37,564 bases of DNA from contig JAKLDQ010000005.1 of the NCBI GenBank assembly GCA_022703425.1, positions 1-37,564 on the forward strand, in the 5' to 3' direction. Positions within the stretch are counted from its first letter, which is position 1; the number at the start of each line of letters is the position of its first letter. The position numbers and the translations under genes are program-made. This document shows positions 6,294 through 12,543 of the stretch, in pieces. Below the pieces are notes generated by a model. That model worked only from the letters and a program-made list of their open reading frames with translations, searched no databases and was not told where the DNA came from. The stretch is from Patescibacteria group bacterium. GTDB taxonomy: Bacteria > Patescibacteriota > Minisyncoccia > Minisyncoccales > Staskawiczbacteraceae.

Positions 6294-7067
6294 TCAGGCG
6301 ACTTTTGCCCGTTCAGCCAGCTCCTCCTGCCTGACCAACTCTCTGTATCCGCAATATTTGCAGGTCGGACTGGGGTTCGGAATTTTCGGCGCATCAAGGC
6401 ACTTTTTTAATTCCACAATAGCGCTTCCAACCCAAGCATCATTTCCATCATATGGAATTATCGATGTGGTGAATTCGAGTTTTGCATCAAATTGCGGACG
6501 GTTTTTTCCGGCATTTGCAAAAAGAAAATATCCTCTGTTTGAGACCTTAAATCCAAGCTGGCGGAATATCCACTGGTAAATTTCCATCTGCCTTTTGTAT
6601 CCCTGTTTGTATTCGTCTTCCAGCGAGATTTCGCTGTTTGTGCTTGTTGCCTTGTAATCAACGATATAAAGTTCGTCTGTTTTTTTGTCTATCCAGATAT
6701 CATCGACAATCCCGCATATATTCAGGTTTGTAGGCCTGTGCAAAACAGAAGCGCCGATGTACCTGTGATTGTCATCTCTCCAAGTTCCCAATTCGGCGTG
6801 GTTGAATGGAATGGCATCAATATTATATTTTTTCATCAGTTCGTGCGACTGCCCCGCCTGCCTCAGCAAATCAAATTCGTTTTTTAGCAGCGTATCAACG
6901 GCCGAGTTAAGAGCCCATCCCGGCATATCAGGGCGGGAAACGCCCAGACGCCTGTCCAAATAAAAACACCGCGGGCACTCCCAAAACAAATCTATTTTGG
7001 ACCTGCTGATGTTAAACGGAATTTTTGACTCCGGATTATAAAGATTGCCTCTTCTTTTTTGCACCAT
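6294..7067 (-). CDS. PD-(D/E)XK nuclease, Cas4/RecB-like, with Cys cluster
   Basis: 257 residues. The N-terminal motif SRSKIDLFWECPRCFYLDRRLG is typical of RecB/Cas4-type nucleases. The catalytic motifs are GIVDDIW (acidic residue) and LYIVDYKAT (D-X-K type), about 20 residues apart, followed by the QMEIYQWI helix. The C-terminus has CKYCGYRE. Two cysteines at each end (ECPRC and CKYC) suggest an iron-sulfur cluster as in Cas4 and AddB. No cas1, cas2 or CRISPR array is nearby, so a DNA-repair or processing role is more likely than adaptation. A TATAAT at 7098-7103 lies upstream. Confidence 0.85.
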   Translation of the reverse strand: MVQKRRGNLYNPESKIPFNISRSKIDLFWECPRCFYLDRRLGVSRPDMPGWALNSAVDTLLKNEFDLLRQAGQSHELMKKYNIDAIPFNHAELGTWRDDNHRYIGASVLHRPTNLNICGIVDDIWIDKKTDELYIVDYKATSTNSEISLEDEYKQGYKRQMEIYQWIFRQLGFKVSNRGYFLFANAGKNRPQFDAKLEFTTSIIPYDGNDAWVGSAIVELKKCLDAPKIPNPSPTCKYCGYRELVRQEELAERAKVA

Positions 7068-7097
7068 ATATTTAAAAAAATATTAATTGCAGATTAA

Positions 7098-7103
7098 ATT
7101 ATA
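7098..7103 (-). promoter_or_regulatory. -10 box upstream of the nuclease gene
   Basis: Minus strand TATAAT preceded by GG. The -35 region is T-rich (TTTTTGCTT) without a strong match. Confidence 0.5.
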
Positions 7104-7142
7104 CCAAAATTTTTAAAAAAGCAAAAACGATATCCACTGTTC

Positions 7143-7180
7143 AAAAAAAACATTCTAACATTCTATAAATGTTAGAATGT
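7143..7180 (-). terminator. Terminator of the ybaB-like gene
   Basis: Perfect 13-bp arms ACATTCTAACATT / AATGTTAGAATGT with a five-base loop, followed by eight T on the minus strand. Confidence 0.92.
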
Positions 7181-7201
7181 CCGGTGCAATAATCAGGACA
7201 A

Positions 7202-7456
7202 TTAAAAACCGATTCCAGAACCCATCAGCTTCCCGGCAAGTTTTTTTTGAATGCTTTCTTTGGCCTCGTGCAGGCACTGTTTTAACAGGTTCTGCTGTTC
7301 GTCCGTGCCCAGCTCTGAATTCAGTTTTATTTCTTCAACATCAAAGTTGCCGTTCATGGTAACCGAAACTCCCCTTTTCTCAACAGTCAGTTTTTCTTTT
7401 TTAAACTCGTCCTGCATTTTTTTTAATTCCTGCAATTTTTTAAACTGGTCAAACAT
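7202..7456 (-). CDS. YbaB/EbfC-family nucleoid-associated protein
   Basis: 84 residues. An N-terminal helix with heptads (FDQFKKLQELKKMQDEFKKEK) is followed by the strands VEKRGVSVTMNGNFDVEEIKLNSEL. A C-terminal helix (NLLKQCLHEAKESIQKKLAGKL) ends in GSGIGF. This is the YbaB fold, a dimeric DNA-binding protein. It is slightly shorter than the ~100 residues of E. coli YbaB. The usual dnaX and recR neighbours are absent here. No SD is present, and the start is in an A/T-rich context. Confidence 0.85.
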   Translation of the reverse strand: MFDQFKKLQELKKMQDEFKKEKLTVEKRGVSVTMNGNFDVEEIKLNSELGTDEQQNLLKQCLHEAKESIQKKLAGKLMGSGIGF

Positions 7457-7563
7457 ATTTTTAAATTAAGATTATGATTTTTCATTTAATCATTATTTTA
7501 AGTCCGCATCAAGAAGCAAAAAAAATGAGCCCTCGATGAGAGCCCCTGATAAAATTTTCTGCA

Positions 7564-7884
7564 TCACGTGGCAACGCAAACCCCGGTTACGAGACTTGCA
7601 TTTTCCGGATTGCTCCGGAATTCCTGTAAAATGGCTGAAAGGCCTCCGCGCTTTCTGTCAATGGCAAACAGCCATCCGTAAACAGTGCGCGGATAAATTC
7701 CGCTTCTAAGGAAATCAACAAAGATTCTTTCTGCCTGTCCGCCGGCATCCCCGCTGACGAGCCAAATTTCGCCAAGGTCATTCAGCAATTCGCACGTTTG
7801 GTATTCAGCGCCTTTTCCATGGCCGTTGATCCCGTCAATGATTTCCTGAAAACTCAGTCCTGTCTGCAGTCCGTTCGGCGACAT
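7564..7884 (-). CDS. Orphan soluble protein of unknown function
   Basis: 106 residues, not recognised. It has no signal or transmembrane segment. The predicted fold is mostly helical, with LSFQEIIDGINGHG at the start and AERIFVDFLRSGIYPRTVYGWLFAIDRKRGGLSAIL in the second half. It ends with TGA. GAGGAGG lies six bases before the ATG, with a TTGACA promoter at 7939-7967. About 18 bases past the stop, two GAGCCC runs and a T-tract may terminate it, but no perfect hairpin is seen. Confidence 0.72.
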   Translation of the reverse strand: MSPNGLQTGLSFQEIIDGINGHGKGAEYQTCELLNDLGEIWLVSGDAGGQAERIFVDFLRSGIYPRTVYGWLFAIDRKRGGLSAILQEFRSNPENASLVTGVCVAT

Positions 7885-7938
7885 AAGTTCCTCCTCTAAA
7901 ACCTTTGTGGTGCAGTTTTATGAAAGAGCATCTTTGTC

Positions 7939-7967
7939 AGATTAGCACATAATTTTATTTATGTCAA
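7939..7967 (-). promoter_or_regulatory. Promoter of the 106-residue orphan
   Basis: Minus strand TTGACA (7962-7967), 17-base spacer, TAATCT (7939-7944). The leader is about 48 bases. Confidence 0.72.
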
Positions 7968-7993
7968 AGTTGCCGGAAATTTCAAAATGCAAC

Positions 7994-8017
7994 AAAAAAC
8001 GGGGCTTATCTCCCCCG
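7994..8017 (-). terminator. Terminator of rpmG
   Basis: CGGGG / CCCCG stem with an eight-base loop, followed by TTTTTTG on the minus strand, just past the rpmG stop. Confidence 0.88.
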
Positions 8018-8024
8018 CTTGTTG

Positions 8025-8186
8025 TTATTTTTTTGTTTCTTTGTGTACTGTGTGTTTTTTGCAGGTCGAACAGAACTTTTTCAATTCCAGCTTTTTTTCT
8101 GCTGTCGCTTTTGTTTTCTTTGCAAAATAGTTCGTTGTCTTGCAAGTTACACACTGAACCTTCAAAAACGGTTTTTTTGCTGCCAT
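8025..8186 (-). CDS. rpmG: Large ribosomal subunit protein bL33
   Basis: A 53-residue gene, ATG at 8184-8186 and TAA at 8025-8027. It begins MAAKKPFLKVQCVTCKTTNY and has a second Cys pair in KKFCSTCKKHTVHKETKK. The two CXXC pairs form the zinc knuckle of the C+ type of bL33, and length and sequence are typical. The order tRNA-Tyr, tRNA-Thr, rpmG matches the common bacterial arrangement of tRNAs before rpmG-secE-nusG. Here a terminator follows at once instead of secE. No SD is present. Confidence 0.93.
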   Translation of the reverse strand: MAAKKPFLKVQCVTCKTTNYFAKKTKATAEKKLELKKFCSTCKKHTVHKETKK

Positions 8187-8218
8187 AGATTTATATTTTA
8201 GATTCTGTTAAATATCTG

Positions 8219-8291
8219 AGCCGATGGCCAGATTTGCACTGGCGACCTTTCCCTTACCATGGGAGTGCTCTGCTGACTGAGCTACATCGGC
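8219..8291 (-). tRNA. tRNA-Thr (GGT)
   Basis: Acceptor GCCGATG / CATCGGC. The D-arm is GCTC-AGTCAGCA-GAGC. The anticodon arm is CTCCC-ATGGTAA-GGGAA, with one C-A mismatch at 27-43, anticodon GGT. The T-arm is GCCAG-TGCAAAT-CTGGC, discriminator T, CCA not encoded. Position 55 is G instead of U, and position 18 in the D-loop is A instead of G. G19 and C56 are kept. Confidence 0.92.
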
Positions 8292-8321
8292 AATTCCCGA
8301 CCAGCGAGCAAGGCCGAAGTG

Positions 8322-8405
8322 TGGGCGCGGTAGGATTTGCACCTACGAAGGGTAGAACCCGCGGGATTTACAGTCCCGTGCCTTTGTCTGCTCAGCCACA
8401 CGCCC
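8322..8405 (-). tRNA. tRNA-Tyr (GTA), class II with long variable arm
   Basis: 84 bases. Acceptor GGGCGTG / CGCGCCC with one T-G pair, discriminator A. The anticodon arm is CGGGA-CTGTAAA-TCCCG, anticodon GTA. The long variable arm has a GGGT/ACCC stem. The T-arm is GTAGG-TGCAAAT-CCTAC. As in the neighbouring tRNA-Thr, T-loop position 55 is G and D-loop position 18 is A (GAGCAGACAAA where GAGCGG is usual). It is 30 bases upstream of tRNA-Thr and probably co-transcribed with it and rpmG. Confidence 0.93.
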
Positions 8406-8436
8406 GGACATATTGTATATAATAACACAGAAAAAA

Positions 8437-9150
8437 TTAACTTTCAATGACTTTTCCGTGGCTCGTTTTCCACTCTTCTATTTTTTTGTGATCCCCCGAA
8501 AGAAGAACTTTCGGCACTTTCCATTTCTTTCCTTTTTCAGGCTCGAAAATTTCAGGCCTTGTATATTGCGCGTATTCCAAAAATCCGCCTTCTTTTGTTA
8601 TTCTTTCCTTAAGCAATTGCGGTTTTCCCAAAACTCCCGGAACCAGCCGTGAAATGCATTCAATCGCCACCATTGCCGGCAGTTCCCCGCCCATTAAATC
8701 ATAGTCTCCGATAGACAGCTGCATGTCTGCAATTTTTTCTGCAACTCTTTCATCCACGCCTTCGTATCTTCCACAGACAAAAATAATCTGGTCTAATTTT
8801 GAAAGCTTGCTTGCAATTTTCTGATTGAATTTTTCTCCGCGCGGAGTAAATAAAACAACCTTAACTTTTGATTTCTTGCCCTGAGGACGTTCGGCTGAGC
8901 TCAGTCGAAGCCCTTGTCGAAGGTTTATCTTTTTTATAGCTTTATAAATCGGCTCCACTTTTAAAACCATTCCGAGCCCTCCGCCAAAAGGCCTGTCATC
9001 AACTGTCTGATGCCTGTCTTTTGTAAAATCGCGCAGATTATGTATGTTTATTTTTATAAATTTCTTTTTCTGGGCGCGCGCAATCAGGCTCTCGTTTATA
9101 TAAGAGTTAAATATTTCCGGAAAAATTGTGATAACGTCAAATTTTATCAT
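8437..9150 (-). CDS. trmD: tRNA (guanine-N1)-methyltransferase TrmD
   Basis: 237 residues, SPOUT family. The N-terminus MIKFDVITIFPEIF and the HNLRDFTKDRHQTVDDRPFGGGLGMVLKVEP motif are diagnostic. The SAM-binding trefoil knot is made by VCGRYEGVDERV and SIGDYDLMGGELPAM. The C-terminal domain contains LGKPQLLKERITKEGGFLEYAQYTRP. It methylates G37 of tRNAs read at CNN/GGN-type codons and prevents frameshifting. Residues about 77-91, between the helix AIKKIN and the strand KVKVVLFTPRG, are an extra segment encoded by a palindromic repeat. rimM, usually next to trmD, is missing here. There is no SD. Confidence 0.96.
   Translation of the reverse strand: MIKFDVITIFPEIFNSYINESLIARAQKKKFIKINIHNLRDFTKDRHQTVDDRPFGGGLGMVLKVEPIYKAIKKINLRQGLRLSSAERPQGKKSKVKVVLFTPRGEKFNQKIASKLSKLDQIIFVCGRYEGVDERVAEKIADMQLSIGDYDLMGGELPAMVAIECISRLVPGVLGKPQLLKERITKEGGFLEYAQYTRPEIFEPEKGKKWKVPKVLLSGDHKKIEEWKTSHGKVIES
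8878..8922 (-). repeat. Palindromic repeat inserted in frame within trmD
   Basis: A G/C-rich segment with core palindrome TTCGGCTGAGCTCAGTCGAA (8890-8909) and partial outer repeats (GCCCTGAGGACG on one side, CCCTTGTCGAAGG on the other). It keeps the trmD frame and encodes about 15 residues, LRQGLRLSSAERPQG. Its TTCGAC/CTGAG composition is like short dispersed repeats seen in many environmental bacterial genomes and contrasts with the surrounding A/T-rich code. Confidence 0.7.
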
Positions 9151-9181
9151 TTTATTATTTTACCACCCTGAATTCATAAAC

Positions 9182-9203
9182 AAAAACCGCACATTAGCAC
9201 GGT
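9182..9203 (-). terminator. Terminator after khpA
   Basis: ACCGTGC / GTGCGGT stem with TAAT loop (9186-9203), followed by TTTTG on the minus strand, between khpA and trmD. Confidence 0.7.
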
Positions 9204-9221
9204 CTTTGTTTGCCTTAGATA

Positions 9222-9536
9222 TTAGAGGCTGATATTTTCGATGTCTTCTGAGACTTCTTTTTTCTCAGCTCTTGGAGCACGACCGCCCTCTGGTTCTTCA
9301 ATCTTGAGGTTTACGCGGGCGTGGTTTTTCAATCCAACGATTCTAACTAAGTTTCTGATTGCCTTGGCAGTTGATCCCTCGCGGCCGATTATCTGGCCCA
9401 TGTCCTGAGGGTTTACTTTCAATGAAAGCAATACACCCATTTCGTCAACTTTTCTGTCAACTTTGACGTCTTTTGGGTTGTCAACCAACTCTTTGACAAT
9501 GTATTCAAGAAACTCTTTGTCGTTTTCTTTCATCAT
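9222..9536 (-). CDS. khpA: KH-domain RNA-binding protein KhpA (YlqC family)
   Basis: About 105 residues from the paired ATG at 9531-9536. EFLEYIVKELVDNPKDVKV leads into a KH domain whose GXXG loop is IIGREGSTAKAIRNLV. A charged tail (EEPEGGRAPRAEKKEVSEDIENISL) follows. KhpA with KhpB binds many RNAs and affects cell division and elongation in Firmicutes. The gene normally follows rpsP, but here two orphan genes stand between them. An in-frame ATG at 9602 would add 22 residues with no KH homology. That extension contains the palindrome GGCCTGC-TT-GCAGGCC and may instead be a structured leader. Neither start has an SD. Confidence 0.88.
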   Translation of the reverse strand: MMKENDKEFLEYIVKELVDNPKDVKVDRKVDEMGVLLSLKVNPQDMGQIIGREGSTAKAIRNLVRIVGLKNHARVNLKIEEPEGGRAPRAEKKEVSEDIENISL

Positions 9537-9620
9537 GTCTGTTTGTATCTTTTGGCCTGCAAGCAGGCCTGATTCTTTGCGACCTTTTCTGCTAGCCTCC
9601 ATTCAGAGTGCTATACTGTT

Positions 9621-9648
9621 ATTTTACTCCAATATTTTGGTTTGTCAA
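9621..9648 (-). promoter_or_regulatory. Promoter of khpA
   Basis: Minus strand TTGACA (9643-9648), 16-base spacer, TAAAAT (9621-9626). The predicted start near 9614 gives a leader of about 80 bases to the KH start codon. Confidence 0.65.
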
Positions 9649-9675
9649 CCGCGCGAAACTGTGAAAAAAATACAT

Positions 9676-9710
9676 AAAAAAAGGACATTCAGAGTTTCTG
9701 TTTGTCCTTT
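9676..9710 (-). terminator. Terminator downstream of the 94-residue orphan
   Basis: AAAGGACA / TGTCCTTT arms with a 15-base loop and TTTTTTT on the minus strand. Between it and the gene lies a second hairpin, perfect GCCCGCGAAC / GTTCGCGGGC with a three-base loop (9736-9758). Confidence 0.75.
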
Positions 9711-9780
9711 ATTGAACTGCATTTCTGCAGTCCCTGCCCGCGAACGAAGTTCGCGGGCTTCTCGTCGTTGCACTCACGGC

Positions 9781-10065
9781 TCAAAGGCCATGTTTTCGAT
9801 TGTACTCACAAAGGAGTTCAACCGCTGCTTTCTTGTTCCGCCGGGTGCGGACAAGCTCAGCGCCAAGCCGTCTGATTTCTCCGATTAGGAACTTTTCCTC
9901 ATCTTCAAGGTCATCCACCTCGGAAACCAGCTCGGCAACCGGATCCTGAACTGGCTCGGCACCCTGCCGATCAAGTTCTTCTTTCGCCACGCGGAACCTA
10001 TTAAGTTCCTCGGCAAACAATTCGGCTGCGTCCACCCGTGAAACAGAATTATATGTACAACTCAT
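9781..10065 (-). CDS. Orphan coiled-coil protein
   Basis: 94 residues from the ATG at 10063-10065, chosen because GGAGG lies five bases upstream. A frame four codons longer would put that SD inside the gene. It is acidic and mainly helical with heptad spacing (ELFAEELNRFRVAKEELDRQG, then VAELVSEVDDLEDEEKFLIGEIRRLGAELVRTRR) and ends in a basic stretch. No family is recognised. It may form a two-helix coiled coil. It lies downstream of the 93-residue orphan. No clean promoter was found, so it may be read through from that gene past the intervening hairpins. Confidence 0.72.
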   Translation of the reverse strand: MSCTYNSVSRVDAAELFAEELNRFRVAKEELDRQGAEPVQDPVAELVSEVDDLEDEEKFLIGEIRRLGAELVRTRRNKKAAVELLCEYNRKHGL

Positions 10066-10115
10066 TCTAACCTCCATGCACTATTGTGCTGTTACAAGAG
10101 CTAGCGGGATTGCTG

Positions 10116-10181
10116 CCCTTTTTTCAGAATATTATCACCGATGTATTTTTGGTACCCATGTGCAATACCCTGAAAAAAGGG
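10116..10181. repeat. Imperfect inverted repeat overlapping a terminator T-run
   Basis: Perfect 12-bp arms CCCTTTTTTCAG (10116-10127) and CTGAAAAAAGGG (10170-10181), extended inward by TATT/AATA after two mismatches. In the minus-strand RNA the first arm is the T-run of the terminator at 10172-10209. The upstream terminator and this downstream hairpin therefore share bases and are mutually exclusive. Confidence 0.65.
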
Positions 10182-10209
10182 GCCCTCCTCCACATAAGCT
10201 TCGGAGGGC
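10172..10209 (-). terminator. Terminator of the 93-residue orphan
   Basis: GCCCTCC / GGAGG(A)GGGC hairpin followed by CCCCTTTTTTC on the minus strand. Confidence 0.75.
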
Positions 10210-10271
10210 AATGCGAATTTTGATGTTGTCGGTATTCGCCTTTTCCGCTAATGCGGACCGACTTGAACCCC

Positions 10272-10553
10272 TTACAATTTCCGTGGCATTTTGTCGATTA
10301 CAAGCAACGAAGTTGCCTCGTCGACATGCAGTACACGACCATCAAAATGATCTAAGGTTTCAGGATCAATCGCCAGTAAAAGCTTATCTTCCTTCACCAG
10401 CAAAAAATCCTCTGGCCGTTGCTGATCAACAATCAGCTCTGGCCCCTCTTGGGTGACCACAATCCGAAGGCAATCCTCGGAATACTCCGCAGTCTCACGG
10501 AGCGTTTGCCGGAGACGTTCCACCGCTTTCGGTTCTACCTTCAGCACAGACAT
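10272..10553 (-). CDS. Orphan with a HesB/IscA-like fold lacking the cysteines
   Basis: 93 residues from the ATG at 10551-10553, set by AGGAGG seven bases upstream. The open frame continues 48 codons further without homology. MSVLKVEPKAVERLRQTLRE, LRIVVTQEGPELIVDQ, then DKLLLAIDPETLDHFDGRVLHVDE follow the strand and helix order of A-type iron-sulfur carrier proteins (HesB/IscA), including the D-KSL--L-G motif. The three conserved cysteines (C-S-G and C-X-C) are missing, so it cannot carry a cluster in the usual way. The fold assignment is by eye. A long leader of about 190 bases separates it from a strong promoter. Confidence 0.7.
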   Translation of the reverse strand: MSVLKVEPKAVERLRQTLRETAEYSEDCLRIVVTQEGPELIVDQQRPEDFLLVKEDKLLLAIDPETLDHFDGRVLHVDEATSLLVIDKMPRKL

Positions 10554-10750
10554 ACAAACCTCCTGCAGCTTCAGGCGTAAAGTACTTACTTCAAGGCACT
10601 TGAGGGATCTCTCCTTGTTCCCAACGATAAGACAATTAAGCTTACCGCCGAACTCCATAGCCCGAGTTTTGAAGCATGTCCGTGAGAACCGCTGCAAAAT
10701 CGATAATAGAGGAGAAATCTCTCAAATGCCCTTCATTACCCTATATTTCT

Positions 10751-10780
10751 ATTATACCACATAGCAAGATATCTTGTCAA
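10751..10780 (-). promoter_or_regulatory. Promoter of the 93-residue orphan with long leader
   Basis: Minus strand TTGACA (10775-10780), 18-base spacer, exact TATAAT (10751-10756). Transcription from about 10744 gives an untranslated leader of about 190 bases containing CTCAAGTGCCTTGAAG, which can form a hairpin. Confidence 0.82.
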
Positions 10781-10820
10781 GTCCCCTGCCTACTTTCGTC
10801 CCGTGCCCCCTAAAAAGCCA

Positions 10821-10840
10821 AAAACCGGCAAAAATGCCGG
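10821..10840 (-). terminator. Terminator after rpsP
   Basis: CCGGCA / TGCCGG hairpin (10825-10840) with an A/T-rich loop and TTTTTGG on the minus strand. Confidence 0.88.
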
Positions 10841-10864
10841 CTTTTTCTGACCTTATATGCAAAT

Positions 10865-11272
10865 TTATGCTTCTGGCTTCTGTTCCTCTGGTTTTGGCTC
10901 TTCTTTCGGAGCAGCTTCTGCGGGAGTTTCTGCAACTGGCTTTGCTGCCTCAGATGCAGCTGCCTGCGCTGCTTTTTCCTTTGCCATTTCCTCAAGCTTT
11001 GATTTCTTGATTTTTGAAACGTGTATTTTCTTTCCCTCCAATAGCTTTTCTTCAATCAACAGATTATGGATTGTTTCAGACGGCTGGGCTCCGTTTTTCA
11101 GCCAATACTGAACTCTTTCTTTATTTAGAGATCTCTTCTTGGTCAACGGATTTACGTAACCCAAATCCTCAACAGCCCTTCCGCCTTTTGATGACCTTCT
11201 TTTATCTATTACAACCACTCTAAAAAATGGCTGATTCTTTTTTCCTTTTCTGGATAATCTAATAGTAAGCAT
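10865..11272 (-). CDS. rpsP: Small ribosomal subunit protein bS16
   Basis: 135 residues. The first ~80 are standard bS16: MLTIRLSRKGKKNQPFFRVVV, DKRRSSKGGRAVEDLGYVNPL and RVQYWLKNGAQPSETIHNLL. The C-terminal ~45 residues form an Ala/Glu/Pro-rich tail (KEKAAQAAASEAAKPVAETPAEAAP) that is not part of the ribosomal fold and is common in Patescibacteria and some other phyla. It is the last gene of rpmF-nusB-rnc-rpsP, eight bases after rnc. No SD is present. Confidence 0.96.
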   Translation of the reverse strand: MLTIRLSRKGKKNQPFFRVVVIDKRRSSKGGRAVEDLGYVNPLTKKRSLNKERVQYWLKNGAQPSETIHNLLIEEKLLEGKKIHVSKIKKSKLEEMAKEKAAQAAASEAAKPVAETPAEAAPKEEPKPEEQKPEA

Positions 11273-11280
11273 ATTTACAA

Positions 11281-11982
11281 TTATTTGTTATTATTCCAAC
11301 TTTTTATTGCCAGGCCTTCTTTTGCCGCGTGTTCTTCCGCCTCCTGTTTTGAAAATCCCTCTCCTTCGGCAACTTTTTCCTGTCCGAGATAAACTCCGAC
11401 GGTGAATTTCTTGGCGTGATCGGGTCCCCATTCTTTCATTACTTTGTAAGACGGGGTGATTCCCTCTTTTTCCTGCGCTATTTCCTGAAATTTTGATTTT
11501 GCGTCTTTATAAAGCTCGTTTTCCAGAATTTCTGCAAGATTCACAAGCAGATACTTCTGCACGAATTTGTCGGCTGCATCATATCCCATATCAAGATAAA
11601 TAGCCCCCATCACTGATTCAAAGGTATTTGCCAAAATGTACTGTCTTGCCTTGCCGACTTCTTTTGTCTCACCGCGCGACAATAAAAGAAAATCGTTAAA
11701 GCCCAACTTTTCTGCAACACTGGTAAGCATCTTTGCATTTACCAGAGCCGCCCTCCAGTTGGTCAAATCCCCTTCTGACCTTTCCGGATAATCATTATAC
11801 AAATGATTTGTGACAATCAGCTCCAGCACAGCATCTCCCAAAAATTCCAGTCTTTCGTTGTGTTTCAAATGAAATCCGGGATTTTCGTTCAGATACGAGC
11901 GGTGCACGAATGCCTGTGTCAGCAAATCCTTGTTGTTAAATTTTAATCCTAGTTTTTCTTCTAATAAGGAAAAATCCTTCAT
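11281..11982 (-). CDS. rnc: Ribonuclease III
   Basis: 233 residues. The catalytic signature NERLEFLGDAVLELIVTNHL (about 42-61) is intact. The second metal-ligand region is FESVMGAIYLDMGYD. The C-terminal dsRNA-binding domain (about 155-230) has KSKFQEIAQEKEG, then FTVGVYLGQEKVAEGEGFSKQEAEEHAA. RNase III processes rRNA precursors and double-stranded RNA. It sits in an operon with nusB, also an rRNA-synthesis factor, and two ribosomal protein genes. The N-terminus LEEKLGLKFNNKDLL supports the start. There is no SD. Confidence 0.97.
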   Translation of the reverse strand: MKDFSLLEEKLGLKFNNKDLLTQAFVHRSYLNENPGFHLKHNERLEFLGDAVLELIVTNHLYNDYPERSEGDLTNWRAALVNAKMLTSVAEKLGFNDFLLLSRGETKEVGKARQYILANTFESVMGAIYLDMGYDAADKFVQKYLLVNLAEILENELYKDAKSKFQEIAQEKEGITPSYKVMKEWGPDHAKKFTVGVYLGQEKVAEGEGFSKQEAEEHAAKEGLAIKSWNNNK

Positions 11983-11984
11983 TA

Positions 11985-12057
11985 AAACGAGTAAGCTAGT
12001 AACTTGTAACTAGTAATTTTTATTTACTGATTACCAGTTACCAATTACTGGTTACTT
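11985..12057. repeat. Iterated GTAAC/GTTAC short repeats between rnc and nusB
   Basis: The spacer is built from permutations of AGTAAC, CTAGTAAC, CCAGTTACC and ACTGGTTAC, several of which can pair (TTACTGATTACC with GGTTAC partners). It begins within the nusB stop region. It is a low-complexity intergenic repeat of unknown role. Confidence 0.6.
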
Positions 12058-12497
12058 TTTTCTTCTTTATTTTCCTGTGGCTCGAGCTGTTTGTATACTG
12101 TCCCCAAAACTCCGTTTACGAATTTTCCGGATGTCTGGCCGGAAAAAGTCTTTGCCAGCTCGATTGCCTCATTAATGGCAACTTTCGGAGGAACTTCTTC
12201 TTTGTTTGAATATAAAAGTTCGTATAAACCCAAGCGCAAAACATTTCTGTCGACAATCGGAATCTGAGCAATCGGCCATTCGGGAGCCGCTTTTTCTATA
12301 ATTTTATCAAGCTCTTTTAAGTGTTCGTTTACACCTTTTATAAGATCCCAGACAAATTTTGTATCTTCCAAACCGGGCCCGAAATCGCCGAGATTCCTCT
12401 CCACAATAGGATTTAAGGAGTTCTCTTTTCTTCCGTAAAAATCCCATTCATACAGGCTCTGCATTGCAATTGACCTTGAAAGATGCCTTGAAGCCAT
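12045..12497 (-). CDS. nusB: Transcription antitermination factor NusB
   Basis: 150 residues. The N-terminus [20 protein letters not shown] matches the R-X-A-(L/M)-Q-LY-D motif. The core has [35 protein letters not shown], and the C-terminus [31 protein letters not shown] is diagnostic. NusB with S10 (NusE) forms the boxA-binding part of the rRNA antitermination complex. It lies 46 bases after rpmF in the same direction. There is no SD. Confidence 0.97.
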   Translation of the reverse strand: MASRHLSRSIAMQSLYEWDFYGRKENSLNPIVERNLGDFGPGLEDTKFVWDLIKGVNEHLKELDKIIEKAAPEWPIAQIPIVDRNVLRLGLYELLYSNKEEVPPKVAINEAIELAKTFSGQTSGKFVNGVLGTVYKQLEPQENKEEKSNQ

Positions 12498-12543
12498 TTT
12501 ATAAAAATGCCTAAATTTCTAATAACTAATTTCTAACGGACTT

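Noticed and set aside
9736-9758. Perfect palindrome after the 94-residue orphan as a mobile-element end
   Set aside because: There is no partner repeat, no target duplication and no transposase nearby. It is more simply part of the transcript 3' end.
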